Of a stretch of 64,000 nucleotides of DNA, positions 1-10,991 are shown in pieces. Below the pieces are notes generated by a model. The model saw only the letters and a list, made by a program, of their open reading frames with translations, did no database searches and was not told where the DNA came from. Every line of letters starts with the position of its first letter. Position 1 is the stretch's first letter. The DNA is from Amphibalanus amphitrite (taxonomy: Eukaryota > Arthropoda > Thecostraca > Balanomorpha > Balanidae). The stretch spans positions 496,001-560,000 of the forward strand of contig NW_024881833.1 in the NCBI RefSeq assembly GCF_019059575.1. Direction: 5' to 3'. The translations under genes were made by a program, and so were the position numbers.

Positions 1-714
1 CTACTTATATGTACAAAGGAACGTTGTCATGAAACGGCGGTAATTTCAATTAAAATCTACATTTTTTCTTTAAAAATTATACGTAAAATACTCAACGGCC
101 CTTGCACCCTAGTTTGATAAATATGATAACCTTATGCTAGTTCATCCACAAATATAGATCTGGCCTCACAGTTGTCATGGGTATGGTTCAAAATATTGAA
201 CGTAATCGCTATCCCTCTGTCCTTTGTATTGCGATCCGTAATGTTCCCTGTGTGGGACTTATGACGGTGATATCAAGAACAAATTATGGCAAATCATGTG
301 ATCAATGATAATTGTCTCTTATCTACGTAAACGCTACTTTGATTGCAAATAAAGGCACATATACATTGTTACAATATCTATTTCCGTGTTCATCCAGACA
401 GCAAGCTCGAGGAGCACCCTGTTCGTGGGTAATCGTTTGGCAATAATAAACGTAAGGGCTTATACCGCAAGCGATCAGCGCCACGTCGCAGACACTGCGA
501 ACCCGTTCACCTGGGATCCAGGTCATGCATTCAATGACTCGTCGGCGTTCTGTATATTGACCGGGTGCTGCCATAACACGTCATGTGAGTCGGGGAGGAT
601 CTTAGCCATGTACCTGGTGACGTTTTCCGAGTGCCGATCAATAGTCAAAGTGCGGGGTGCGGCCAGCGGGCAGGGGCAGCCGGGGCTGGTCGGTGGGTAG
701 GTGCGGGAGCTCAC

Positions 715-1284
715 CTCAATCACGAGAGTGCTGGTGTACTCGGTAGTGTCGTACTGCCAAGTACTGCAGGACATCGTGGCGTTGGTATCTGGAACTATGG
801 CGTCTATGGGCTGGGAGAACACCAGACACTGGGACTTGACTCTTTCACCGTCCTGCGAAGAAAAAACGTTAACATTCAGCTTTACACTGGAATGTCAATA
901 GTCACATTGAAAGTTTGTTCAGATGAATTAGCTTCAAATTGAAGTAAGAAAAATGCTAATACACGCATCAATGTCCTTCGTTTTACTTGCTATTTTTAGG
1001 GTCATCAACCATTTTTTGAATAGTCATCATACCCTGAGTTCGTGCGGCACTCCGAGGGCTCGCCACTGGCGCGGGGTGCAGCGGGTGTCACCACTGGTGC
1101 TGCTGGTGTCGGCGCAGTGGTGCCCCGGGGGCGGCGCGCACCAGTGCTCGGTGGCCGGCGCCAGGAACACCACCGACAGGATCTGCCAAGCGCAGAGCAC
1201 TCCTGACAGCGAGAGCAGCACCGACTGCCGCACCTGCCAGCGACCGATACCTCCCAGCGTGCGCACCACCTCGTCCTCCGACAT
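715..1284 (-). CDS. SLC22-family organic ion/solute transporter, first two coding exons (partial)
   Basis: Major facilitator superfamily transporter of the SLC22 (organic cation/anion/carnitine) type, expected in the plasma membrane. Exon 1 (1284-1033, 84 residues) starts MSEDEVVRTLGGIGRWQ and runs into a first membrane segment (residues about 20-41) ending in FLAPATEHWC. This is the family's usual N-terminus: a short cytosolic start, TM1, then 'F..A...HWC'. The donor after codon 84 is GTATGA. Exon 2 (852-715, 46 residues, phase 0) follows a clear pyrimidine tract plus CAG and carries CSTWQYDTTEYTSTLVIE, matching the conserved extracellular 'C..W.YD...+.ST+V.E' signature; its donor is GTGAGC. 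The remaining TM segments lie beyond the left edge; I could not place a third exon between 1 and 714 with confidence. The substrate cannot be read from this part. Family assignment is firm, subfamily unknown. Confidence 0.82.
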
Positions 1285-4200
1285 GGTCCTGGAACAGAGG
1301 TCACCGCAGACATCATCAAAGCGGTCAGGAGCCTACAGCAGACAGACACACAGAAGTTGTTCTCTGGTCACTGCCATTGGTAATGGTTGGAATACAGCAG
1401 AGCTTTCTGGGTAACCAGCATCAGACACTTATGATGTCTCGGCAGTCATCAGACAGCGGTTGTTTTTTGACCATATCAACAGATCATATCAACAAACAAT
1501 GCTAGATTATAGTAACGGTATAGAGCATGAAGTCAATCGACTGGACATACGACAGGCTTTGTTTGGTAAATATCGCCGTGTCTTGTAGCGCCGCGCTGCT
1601 AAGATGACACTGGGGACATCGGCATCACCCCGGTCGGTATTTATATCCGGATGTCACTGACTAATGGCGATCCTCTCAGTGACCCGACACGGCTCTGAGC
1701 ACACTCAGGGTCAAAGACCAGCCAACACCCACGGCCACTGACGTCAGGCGGGCTCAGAGGGCTGTCTGTCGGTCGGAGGGAACCTGATCCAGTACTGGTG
1801 TCTTCTGGCACAGATATTCAGATTGGCACACCGCACACACAACACAAAGCGCGGAGTCCACACAGCTCACCGCGACCCGAGCCCCACCGCCCCGCGACCC
1901 GAGCCCCACCGACCCCGCCGCCCGCCGCCCGCCGACTGACCCACGCCGGTAGTGTGACCTCGACCCCAGGTCACCGGTCACTGTAACCACTGACTGATAC
2001 GTGTCGCCAGATCGTCAGACTGGCTAAATAAATCCGAACGCACCAGAACTCGATTCGGGCCGCTCCGGAATGGGCCGTGGATTGTCACTCATTGCGGAGC
2101 GCACTCCACTATAGGCAAGGCGCCAGCGGCTAGTCGGCATTCTCTTCTCCGTGCCATCACTGACTAACACGCACAGAACCTCACACCGGAATGGGGGCTA
2201 GCTGCATCCCTTCGATGTATTGTTTTACACGAAAAAGTAATGAAAATCCTATGAAAATAAGAGCACGTAAGAAATGTGATAACTATACAAATTAATACGC
2301 AACCTATCGCACCACGTAGAAAGTGAGTCACGCCGCTGGACACAAATTTTAGTAGAAAGACATTTTCCAATGCTTGTGTAAATCCTTCAAGTTTCAAGCA
2401 GATCGCGTGTGAATGCAGTGGCAGATAGGTCGAAAAAATTCGAACGACAAGCAAGCTAACAAGCCAGCGAACAAACTATCATAGAGGCAGAAAGAAGAAC
2501 TGATGGACGGTGAATCAGAATGGAAAAAATAAATATTTCTTTAGATAGAAAGATAAATGCTAGGCAGAAGATAAGAAGATAGATTAATAGCAGAAAGACA
2601 GGTATTTTGCATGTTACAATCAGAAGGCGCAAAATAACCTGATGAGACGCATTTTTACAAACTAGCAATAATCTTAAAACAATCTAAGAGCTCAGAGATA
2701 TCAGAATCGATACCAGATATCAGAAAACACCCAATCTGATAACTTATCCACCTTGAGCCACGTTGCCCCGTGACTGGGACGGTTGTGGCGCCCACCTTGT
2801 CCGCGGTGCCGGCTGTGACTCGGCTCTGACCGTCTCTGTGGCGACACGCCCGTCTCTGTCGCCGTCTGCCGCGACACGTCCCGCTCTCCGCGCTGCTTTG
2901 TTGACAACGCCACCGACGCTGCTGAGGGGGGGGGGGGGGGGTCACGGGAGGCAGCAGGTCAGCCGGTACGGACCAGCTGATGCGAGCTCGTCGTCTCGCC
3001 CGGCAGCTGGGAGGGCGCCAGCGCGGCCACCCTCGGGCGCCCTCGGCCGCCGCCGGGTCGATGCAGGGGCGCCTGCGCCCAGAGCCGGCGAGCAGCGGGC
3101 GCTCGCGTGACCGGCGACCTGCCAGCCTCTCTCTCCCTCTCTCCCGGCGGAGAGGCAGAGGCTGGGAGCATCAGTGATGCACCGCACACAAACAGTCTTG
3201 TTAGATAGGGGGACGGGATTTGCCTGAATTGCTATTACCATGCCATTGCTGAAAACAATGACAATATGATGGACGCAACATATACTTATATTGAGCATGT
3301 TATGTTATGATAAAATCACTAGTCACACGCCCTTCATATTGATACGTTTTTACTACATAGCAACGGGTGTTTGTTGATCATCCATAATACAGATTTGGTC
3401 AAATTAGGTTCAGTGTGTCTCTTAGTAGCTATCAGCTAGGGTTGCACTAATTGCTTAATGCTTATATGCCTGCTTTGTCATATTATCAGAGAGTATCATC
3501 GATTAAAACACTGAAATAAATTCATAAAAGATATTTGCTGTAAAAGAGATTAGGTGCAGATTTGGTCAAATTAGGTGCACTCGCCGGATAGCCCGTCGTG
3601 AAAACGGCTAATATGATCTGTGAGGTATATAAGTACATGCTTCTAAATATGCTTCTTTACTGTGCAGGTATATAACTATTGACAAATAGCTATTGACAGC
3701 CATATTTTATATCGTAAAGTGTCTGCCACGCTAACGGTTCTTGAAAGTGAATTACTATTCCTCCGTGCTGCAACATAGGGTGTAAAATGTTCAAGTCGAA
3801 AAAAATCAAATTGATATAACAGCACATGGCAGAGCTGGACCCCGACGTAGAGCCAACTGTGTAATCCAGATGAAACCGGAACAAACCGGCTGAGTAAATG
3901 AGTCTGGCTTGCAGCCGTTCGGGGAAGTTTTCACATCATGCAGAAACGGTGATCTAAGGTGCAACACGTTATCTTTGTTTATCTTTCCGCCCATCGTGTC
4001 GGCGCTCGTTCCATGCGGCGAGGCAGCTGCCAGCAGTCGGCAGCCATGCATTGACAGAACAGAGAAAGGTCGTGGGGTCAGTGTCCTGCAGCACAGGGGG
4101 CTGAGGAGAGCGGAGACAGCCGTTACCAGGCCAGGGACCCAGAGACCTCCTGTCCTCTCAGACGACTGTGAGCTCACTGTGCCTTATTTTATCCGTATAA

Positions 4201-4990
4201 TGTGCACACAGGATACACAGATGATGCAAGCTATATTTGTCACTATAATTAGTACAAATACCACAGCAATAAATGAGGCGATAAAAGCACACATAAGAGG
4301 GTTAGCTGGGCTCATTTCTTGTACAGTTCTCGTAGAAACTAATGCATTCAAGATAGTGGACTAAGGTAATGTGGCTAGACATTCTGAAGAGAGCAGAGAC
4401 AGGCAAGCCCGGTCAGCGAATAGCAAAAGGCCTGTCTGTAAGAATCGACACTCGACAGTATGGTTTACGCGCAACGAACTGTTCATCTTATCATCCGACA
4501 TGAAGCAAGCATAGTAACGAAGCTTGCTCGAGTCCCAGTGCACTCAATCCCCACGCTATAGCCATACCGAAAACAAACCTTATTAGAGTATCGTAGAGAC
4601 CGGCAGTTCTGCAGGTATAATAGTTAAGTAATTAACTATTATACTTAACTATTATACTTAACTGCAGGTATTATAGTTAAGTAATTTCGATTTGTAGCAG
4701 GTTTCTTGCAGCAGAAAGCACGTGTTATTGAGAACTGAAGCAAAAATAAATCAGGAGAAAATGGATCCTTTCGAATCAATGTGACTTTATTTTTCGGCAT
4801 TACACCTGAAAGTCCCTTAAACATTAAATTCTTTGTTTTCCTCAAACGTACAGTCTTATCGAAAATCCATCGGAAATCTTCGACATATTTTCAAATAAAT
4901 GTAGCCATTTCATTTCCTAAACACTATAGCATCGTCATGACTGTCTAAACACGCCCTGTGATTAATCTTTGCTCATAAAGGCAGCACAGC
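1285..4990. other. Intergenic region, no gene supported
   Basis: This stretch separates the SLC22 gene (minus) from the coiled-coil gene (plus), so it should hold both promoters. Two GC/CpG-rich patches (about 1560-2000 and 2740-3190) resemble promoter or 5' UTR sequence. Open frames there are proline/arginine-rich artefacts of base composition. A 16-base G run lies at 2926-2941. A 20-bp segment (CAGATTTGGTCAAATTAGGT) occurs at 3390 and again near 3557, a minor direct repeat. No conserved protein or RNA gene was recognised. Confidence 0.5.
4609..4685. repeat. AT-rich hairpin cluster
   Basis: Alternating copies of TATAATAGTTAAGTAAT and its complement (TTAACTATTATACTTAAC) occur four times in 77 bp, so the segment can fold into several alternative hairpins. 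It lies about 300 bp upstream of the coiled-coil gene start. No known family or function is implied. Confidence 0.6.
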
Positions 4991-7900
4991 ATGAGTTGTC
5001 GCTATAAAGGCAAAAAGAGTCCAAATGACTTTGCTCGACTGCACCAAAAGCTGGCCAAAATTGAAAAGGACCTCCAAGATGCTGCATCAAACGTGACAAG
5101 GGCAGACCCTCGTGATGAAGAAATGTCCGTTGACACCATGCTTAGGGAGAAGGTGAGCTGTGCGCTTTGCTTTGCTCGTTTACCTAAATGATGTTTCTGT
5201 AAAATGTATTCCTGTCAACGTGTCTTTGTGTGCCGCTGAACAAGAATGGGTTAAGAGTAGTTGGAGGTGGACAGGTTTGAAGGATGTCAACCAGCTTAGC
5301 AACTAACTACTGCTCAAACGAGCTAGCCATACCTATGAAGCATCAGGACAGTCAAAGTGATCATGCCTGAGGAAAGTTTGTAGGAATGCATTAAATCGTC
5401 CTTTGCCCACTGACACACCGTGACACAGGGCCAAAGTCTACCGTCCTCGTATCTGACACCAATCGTGGTGTGTGTACGGCAGCGGAGCATGGAGGAGCGC
5501 CTGGACCAGATGCAGTCGGAGCTGGAGCGACTCGAGTGTTACGCCGCCGACGGCACGTCCGATTACGGCCGGGAGCCGTTCAGAACGTCGTCACCCGGAG
5601 AGCTGGCCAAACCGCGCTCCCGACCGGCCAAGGTAGTGATGGCGACTGACGCAGGTGCACTACTCTCAGGTCAGATACCTGCCGCGCTCCCGACCGGCCA
5701 AGGTAGCGGCTGTGACTTGTGCAGGTAGCCTGGCACCACTTTCACGTCAGATACCTGCCGTTCGGGGTCAGGCCGGGTATAGCAGGTCAGACCTAATCGA
5801 GCGTAAGTTTTGCCCGAGTATAACGTAGGAGAAATATATCCTCATTTCCTGCGGTCTTCCACAGTAGTTTTCAGGAGACGTCTGCCTTAGAATGAGCAAA
5901 TCAGCTGTTCCTTACGCCACTAACTAGGCCGTTCAGGTGTGAGATGCCCTGCGAATCTCACGGTGACTAGAGCGGCACAGTACGGGCCGTGGGCGCGGTA
6001 TTGGCCTTGGTGAGATAGCGCGACACAGCCAGCGTTCATGGGCACACCCAGCGCCAGGTGTGCTTTTCTCAGCCCCCCGATGTTTGAACAGATAGACGCA
6101 ACGATCGCACAGGGAGCACGTGTTATATACGCACGAGTCAACATGTGATGCAAAAAAGAACTATTGGTTTTGCCGAAGGTTGGGATTTCAACCACTCGTA
6201 GCATGTCAAAGTAGATAAGCGGAAATATTATACAACCTACGTATGTATGTATGTAGGCATTACCATCATCGACAATGCACACGTGGCGTAGCGTGGCAAT
6301 TATACAGTCCATGTAATGTCTGTGATTGTAATTACAAAACAGTGCAAGGGAGCTGGCACAAAACAGACTGAAGTTCAGACACGTGCGCTGTGCAGCATTG
6401 ATGACTGTTAGACTGTTACTGGCAAAGTACAATCGACTTTCCAATGTTATTCACTGTGTGATGCGATGTCGTGTTTCAGCGGAGTCGGGCCGCGCCTCCC
6501 CGCCGCCGCTCCGCTGACACCTGCCGCTGTCGCTGCAATAGTTTCTTCTCCAGCACACGGAGCCAGGTAAGGAAAGAAACGAAAGAGAACATTATCGAAA
6601 AAGAAAAGTGTTATAGAAAGCTCGTTTACTAAATGACATATGCAATATGCATTAAAAAGCGGGGAACGATTTATTTAATCACGCTAAGCGAGGGTTAGCA
6701 TGAAATAAGATTGAACCATGTTGTTTTCGTTTCAGCCGGCGTTTGAGTCTGACCGTCAGCTACAGCAGCTACAGCAGGACCTAGCCGAGGCCACCGGACA
6801 AAAACAAACCATGCAAGAGAGGATCTACGAGCTGGAGGAAACGCAGAAACAAAACGAAAACGACCAGGAGGTTAGCGGAATCGCACAGTCGCCAATTATG
6901 CACCAGTTCATGATATGCGCGAGACTATGCACACTGGCGGATCCTGGGGGGGGTCCACGGGGTCATGACCCCCCCCAAAAGGTCTGAGAGGGTCATTTGA
7001 CCCCCCCCAAAAGCCGAAGACCTAAATGCGCTATAGACGCCGTCTTGCATGCTCAAAATCACCTGTCAAACACTTCTGAGCTAATACCTTTGTTTTTCTG
7101 GATCGTGTTGCGTGAAAAGGCGTATTGAAGACCAGAATCTTACTCGTTTTTGTCTCAACCGTGCGAGCACCAGGGGATGATCCAGGAAAACTCCAAGGGG
7201 ATGGTCATGAATTTAATTCGTGGTGCCCCTACCTATACGCAAAATTAAAAACTCAACGGATTTCGGTCACTTAATTTTGGTGATGTCCTATTTTCATTTT
7301 TTATTTTGTTTGTTTTACTTTTAGTGCCCCTGGGCCCTGGCAGGTCAAAATCACGTCTGAGGCGAAAGAAATTCACGGGAATCCCAAAAATCACGTCAGG
7401 ACATTCAGGGCCCTCTGACCAGCCTGACAGCTAGGGCCCTTCTTACTTCCTGGGGCCTCCAGTGAATAACCGCTAGTGTCTGTGTCTGACCGCTAGGGCC
7501 CCTCTGACTCCTCAGTAGGTAGGAGGCCCTCTGTAGAGGAGGTCCTCTGTAGAAAGGAGGCCCTCAGTAGAGAGGAGGCCCCCTGTAGAGAGGAGACCCC
7601 TTTAAAGAGGAGGCCCTCTGTAGAGAGGAGACCTGCTGTAGAGAGAAGGCTCTATGTAGAGAGGAGGCCCTGTGTAGAGAGGAGGCCCTCTGTGGAAAGG
7701 AGACCGCCTGAATGCAGAAGGCCCTCTGAAGAGTGGAGACCCGCTGTAGAGAAGAGGCCCTCTGAAGAAAGGAGGCCCTCTGTAGAGAAGAGGCCCTCTG
7801 AAGAGAGGAGGCCCTTTGCAGAGATGAGGTCCTCTGGCTCTTTGAAGAGAGGAGGCCCTCTGTAAAGGAGGCCCTCTTAAAGGGAGAGACCCTCAGTAGA

Positions 7901-10104
7901 GAGGAAGCCCTCTGTAGAGAGGAGGCCCTGTAGCTTCTGTAGTTAAGAGGCCCTGTGAAAAGAGGAGGCCCGCAGTAGAGATCGGTGGTCCTCTGTAGAG
8001 AGGAGGCCCCCTCTGTGTTTTGACAAATGTTTTTGCAAATTTTTCGCGGCGCTTCGCGCCGCCGATTTATGTACATACGTACAGGTCAATACGAAATCTT
8101 GACTGTAATTACATAAACCAACCGTGTCAAATTGAATCAGAATTCATATGTGTGCTGTAAAGGAACTCCGGCTTGTACTGCAATGCTAAAAGGGTGGTAA
8201 AATTTGTGTTTTGGAGCTGTGTTTCGACACATTCTTTTGCAAATTTTCTCGGCGCTTCGCGCCGCCGATTTATACACCAATCAATAAGAGAGAAATAACA
8301 GTGACTGTAATAACACCAACCGTGTCAAATTGAATCGGAATTCATATGTGTACTGTGAAGGAACTCCGGCTTGTACTAGCATGCTAAAAAGGTTGTAATA
8401 TTTGTGTTTTAGAGCTGTGTTTTGACAACTTTTTTTTGCAAATTTTTGCGGCGCTTCGCGCCGCCGATTCATACACAGGTCAATAAGAGAGATCGTGACT
8501 GTATGCTACTATTTACTAATGCATTAGGCTAAAAGTGAGGTAACTATATCTACTTCTGGGTTTTTAAGTCGGTCGACCCGCCTCCCCCCCCCCCCCAGTA
8601 AAAAATCCGTGGCGACGCTCCTATATAGGTGGGTTTCACTAACTAAAACTACTGAGCCGAGTGACTTACGATAAAACTTCATCTTATAAACGACGAAGAT
8701 CAAATGTCATTTTTTGATCTCGACATACTCGCTCCCTACCCCCCCCCCCCCCCCCCGGTCGTCAGAATTCATTCACCAGACCTGGTATGTCGGCCGACTG
8801 GTGACCCCCCCCAAAACGACCCCCTAGATCCGCCCTTGACTATGCATTTGTGATTATTCTTGCGATCAGATGTTCGTTGTGTTTTTCTAGACTATCTCAC
8901 TAACAGTCTCGTTAGTTCAAGTGACTCCTTAACCAGTGCTCGTTCCAGCATTTTAGTTTTTTTTTTATTATGAAGTGCACGATAATCGAGTCATTTGCAT
9001 CCAAGAGCATCGCAATTGACTGAGCTCAAAACACCTTTTTTCGTTGACCCTAAATCAATACTTAATGAAGCAAACAATAACAGCTCCATCGACAACTCGA
9101 CCTATGCCCCGTTTTCAGGAGATCCGCAGTATGCTGGAGCAGGAGCGGGAGCGGATGGAGCAGATGGAGCAGGAGAACGGCGACCTGCGGGAGACGATCC
9201 AGCGACTGGAGCTGGACCTCTCCAACCTGCCCGTCGGCGACTGCGGCATGATGCGCGAGGCCTCCGTCCAGATCACGCAGCTGCTGCAGACGCTCAACGA
9301 GGACATGGTCAAGGCGCCCGAGCTCTGCACGCGACTACGGATGGCCGCACAGCAGGTCAGAGCCGGGCGCTGCGCGGATGGTGTCTGTGAGCCATATAGC
9401 TCTGTGTAACCGACAGCACAACACGTTAGATAGTCCTAGTGGAGTTAAAAATGATCTCTTCATAAACAATACAATATCGTCCATATTATCAGACTCTCTA
9501 GCATCATGTCATCATTGAAATGTGTCGTTTGTCTCTCAGCTCCTCTGCCCGCTGTCCTGCCCCGCAGATAATTGACGTGGAGAAGCGGTGCGCCAACGAG
9601 CGGGGCGCCCGCTCCATGGACCAGCAGGAGGTGCAGTTTCTGCGCAACGAGAACCAGCGCTTGCGCGAGGTGGCGTTCCGAGCTAACCTGAGCGCCTTCC
9701 AGGCCACCGTCTCCGTCCCGCAGGCGCAGATGATGGGCATGCCCATGTACGGCATGCCCGGTCAGATGCAGCCGGGCATGGCTCCCGGTATGGGTATGGG
9801 TATGGGTATCGGCGCGGCGCCCAGCTACATTGACCCGTACGCCGGCGGGTTCGGCGCCCAGAGCATGGGCGCCACCCAGCAGCCGCGCAAGAGCGTCTTC
9901 CAGCGAGTGTTTGGCAAGAAGGAGTCGGTGGACCCGGGCCCGGCGACGCTGCAGTTCCAGGACGGCAGCACGGTGCAGTTCGACCCGGCCATGACCATGC
10001 AGCAGCAGCGGCTCTCGATGGCGCTGCAGGAGCCGGCAGAGGACGGCACCAAACGACTGGCCATGCTGAACCAGGACAAACGCAGGGGCTGCTGCCCGCG
10101 CTGA
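4991..10104 (+). CDS. Six-exon coiled-coil protein with Met/Gly-rich segment, unrecognised
   Basis: Exons are 4991-5152, 5483-5632, 6480-6566, 6736-6870, 9119-9355 and 9568-10104. All junctions are GT-AG and all are phase 0, giving 435 residues. The protein begins MSCRYKGKKSPNDFARLHQK. Residues about 13-35, 55-75, 137-215 and 258-295 show heptad-like Leu/Glu/Gln/Arg patterns of coiled coils. Residues about 105-133 form an Arg/Cys/Ser-rich linker. Residues about 312-340 are Met/Gly/Pro-rich (MGMPMYGMPG type), and the C-terminus ends in basic-Cys-Cys (RRGCCPR), a possible lipidation site. I do not recognise the family. Consistent phase and good splice sites argue for a real gene. The first ATG is chosen because it opens exon 1; no upstream in-frame extension was examined beyond the exon. 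Intron 4 carries a hAT-like insertion (6932-8838). Confidence 0.72.
5611..5760 (+). repeat. 70-bp tandem duplication containing the exon-2 splice donor
   Basis: The last bases of exon 2 plus its donor (CGCTCCCGACCGGCCAAGGT) occur at 5613-5634 and again 70 bp downstream (5683-5704), with the following GTCAGATACCTGCCG also repeated. The second copy offers an identical donor. Since 70 is not a multiple of three, using it would add 70 bases and shift frame relative to exon 3. Confidence 0.8.
7530..8010. repeat. About 20-bp minisatellite inside the hAT-like element
   Basis: Roughly twenty imperfect copies of GTAGAGAGGAGGCCCTCT, with drift in length and base content. It is open on the minus strand only because of the repeat (LQRASS-type peptide), so it is not called as coding. 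Confidence 0.85.
8020..8500. repeat. Three tandem copies of a ~200-bp unit with GC hairpin
   Basis: Each unit contains the hairpin GGCGCTTCGCGCC (8048, 8251 and 8450, spacing 203 and 199 bp) followed by CCGATTTAT and a shared AT-rich body (AACCGTGTCAAATTGAATC, GGAACTCCGGCTTGTACT). It lies inside the hAT-like element. A related hairpin (GGCGGCGCTGCGCGCCGATT) appears at about 25510 inside a different hAT-like element. Confidence 0.85.
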
Positions 10105-10991
10105 GCGAGCGCACCGGGGATGGAACATATCTACTGCGGAACGGGGAAACGGATGGGAACCGGAGACAAAACGTGCAGGAAACTGAAAATGTCACTCTGT
10201 GTTTATAGTTTACATTTTATCTGTACCAGATTGTCCAGCATATCAGACGTCCCAGAATACAAATTGAAAGTATTTATGTCATTATGTTATGCATAATCCT
10301 TTGAATGTGTTAAGTTTGAAGCATATTCTGTTACTTTATGGTGCATTGTTTTCTGTTTCTTTCCCATTGCAATTGTAATGCAAAGTACTGCAAATATAGA
10401 AACTGCAGTAAATTGTCATTCTGAGTAAAAACTGAACTGGTAGGATCTACGCAAAACGGTTCTTATGTCATAATGGCGATATAATTAGTTGTCGGGAAAA
10501 TCATCGAAAAATTATGCGAATTTCATTCTTCAAGAACTATGGAGATAATGGCCGTAGCAAATTAGTAGCCGGGGTTCATAGAGAGGTGTATTACAATTCA
10601 TTGCCTTTAGAGTGTATTGCAATTGACTGTGACGGGCCTCACAGAAGTGCAGAATAGAATATAAAGCGGGTCATAGTTTTCTATGCCGCACATCTTTCTG
10701 TTTCAAGAGTCGAGAGCGCAGAGTTGAGTGCTTTATTCTCTAACATATCACTAGCAGTAAACCATACAAAAAAGCGTCTCCAAGATAAGAGACGGACAGA
10801 GCCCATACAAAAAGTATCGCGGCTGGCTCGGTCGCCACGAGCAGCGGATCTGCGTCAGCGCATCCCGTTGTTATCGGGGGTGCACGGGCTGGGACTGGCA
10901 CACCTGGGCCGCTGGCGAGGGTCACACCACTCCGGCCACCGTGCAGTCAGTCTGAACACCGCCCGGCGGTCACATCGCAGCGACAGCCACC
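10105..10991. other. Intergenic: 3' end of coiled-coil gene and 5' region of lipase gene
   Basis: AT-rich sequence after the stop is presumably 3' UTR. No canonical AATAAA was seen close to the stop. The second half contains a TATA-like box and presumably the lipase 5' UTR. No other gene was recognised. Confidence 0.5.
10660..10666 (+). promoter_or_regulatory. Possible TATA box of the lipase gene
   Basis: TATAAAG lies about 330 bp upstream of the lipase start codon. A start site near 10690 would give a roughly 300-base 5' UTR. This is a motif match only. Confidence 0.3.

Larger units (their letters stand above)
6932..8838. mobile_element. hAT-like non-autonomous DNA transposon (1.9 kb) in intron 4
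   Basis: The left end CACTGGCGGATCCTGGGGG and the complement of the right end, CAAGGGCGGATCTAGGGGG, form imperfect terminal inverted repeats. They are flanked by an exact 8-bp duplication ACTATGCA at 6924-6931 and 8839-8846. The 8-bp target duplication and CA...TG ends fit the hAT superfamily. There is no transposase frame; the interior is two tandem arrays plus G/C runs. The same ends occur in the element at 41516-44516. Confidence 0.85.

Noticed and set aside
323-574. Minus-strand frame with VCDVALIACG considered as third SLC22 exon
   Set aside because: The acceptor is plausible and VCD is suggestive, but the conserved tryptophan and the following family sequence are missing.
1754-1990. 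Proline-rich frames in the GC-rich patch upstream of the SLC22 gene
   Set aside because: Composition artefacts on both strands; more likely promoter or 5' UTR.
7564-8076. 170-codon minus-strand frame of LQRASS repeats
   Set aside because: Produced by the minisatellite in the hAT-like element; no coding signal outside the repeat.
9460-10195. Long minus-strand frames opposite the last exon of the coiled-coil gene
   Set aside because: Antisense shadows; the plus-strand exon has proper splice sites and phase.
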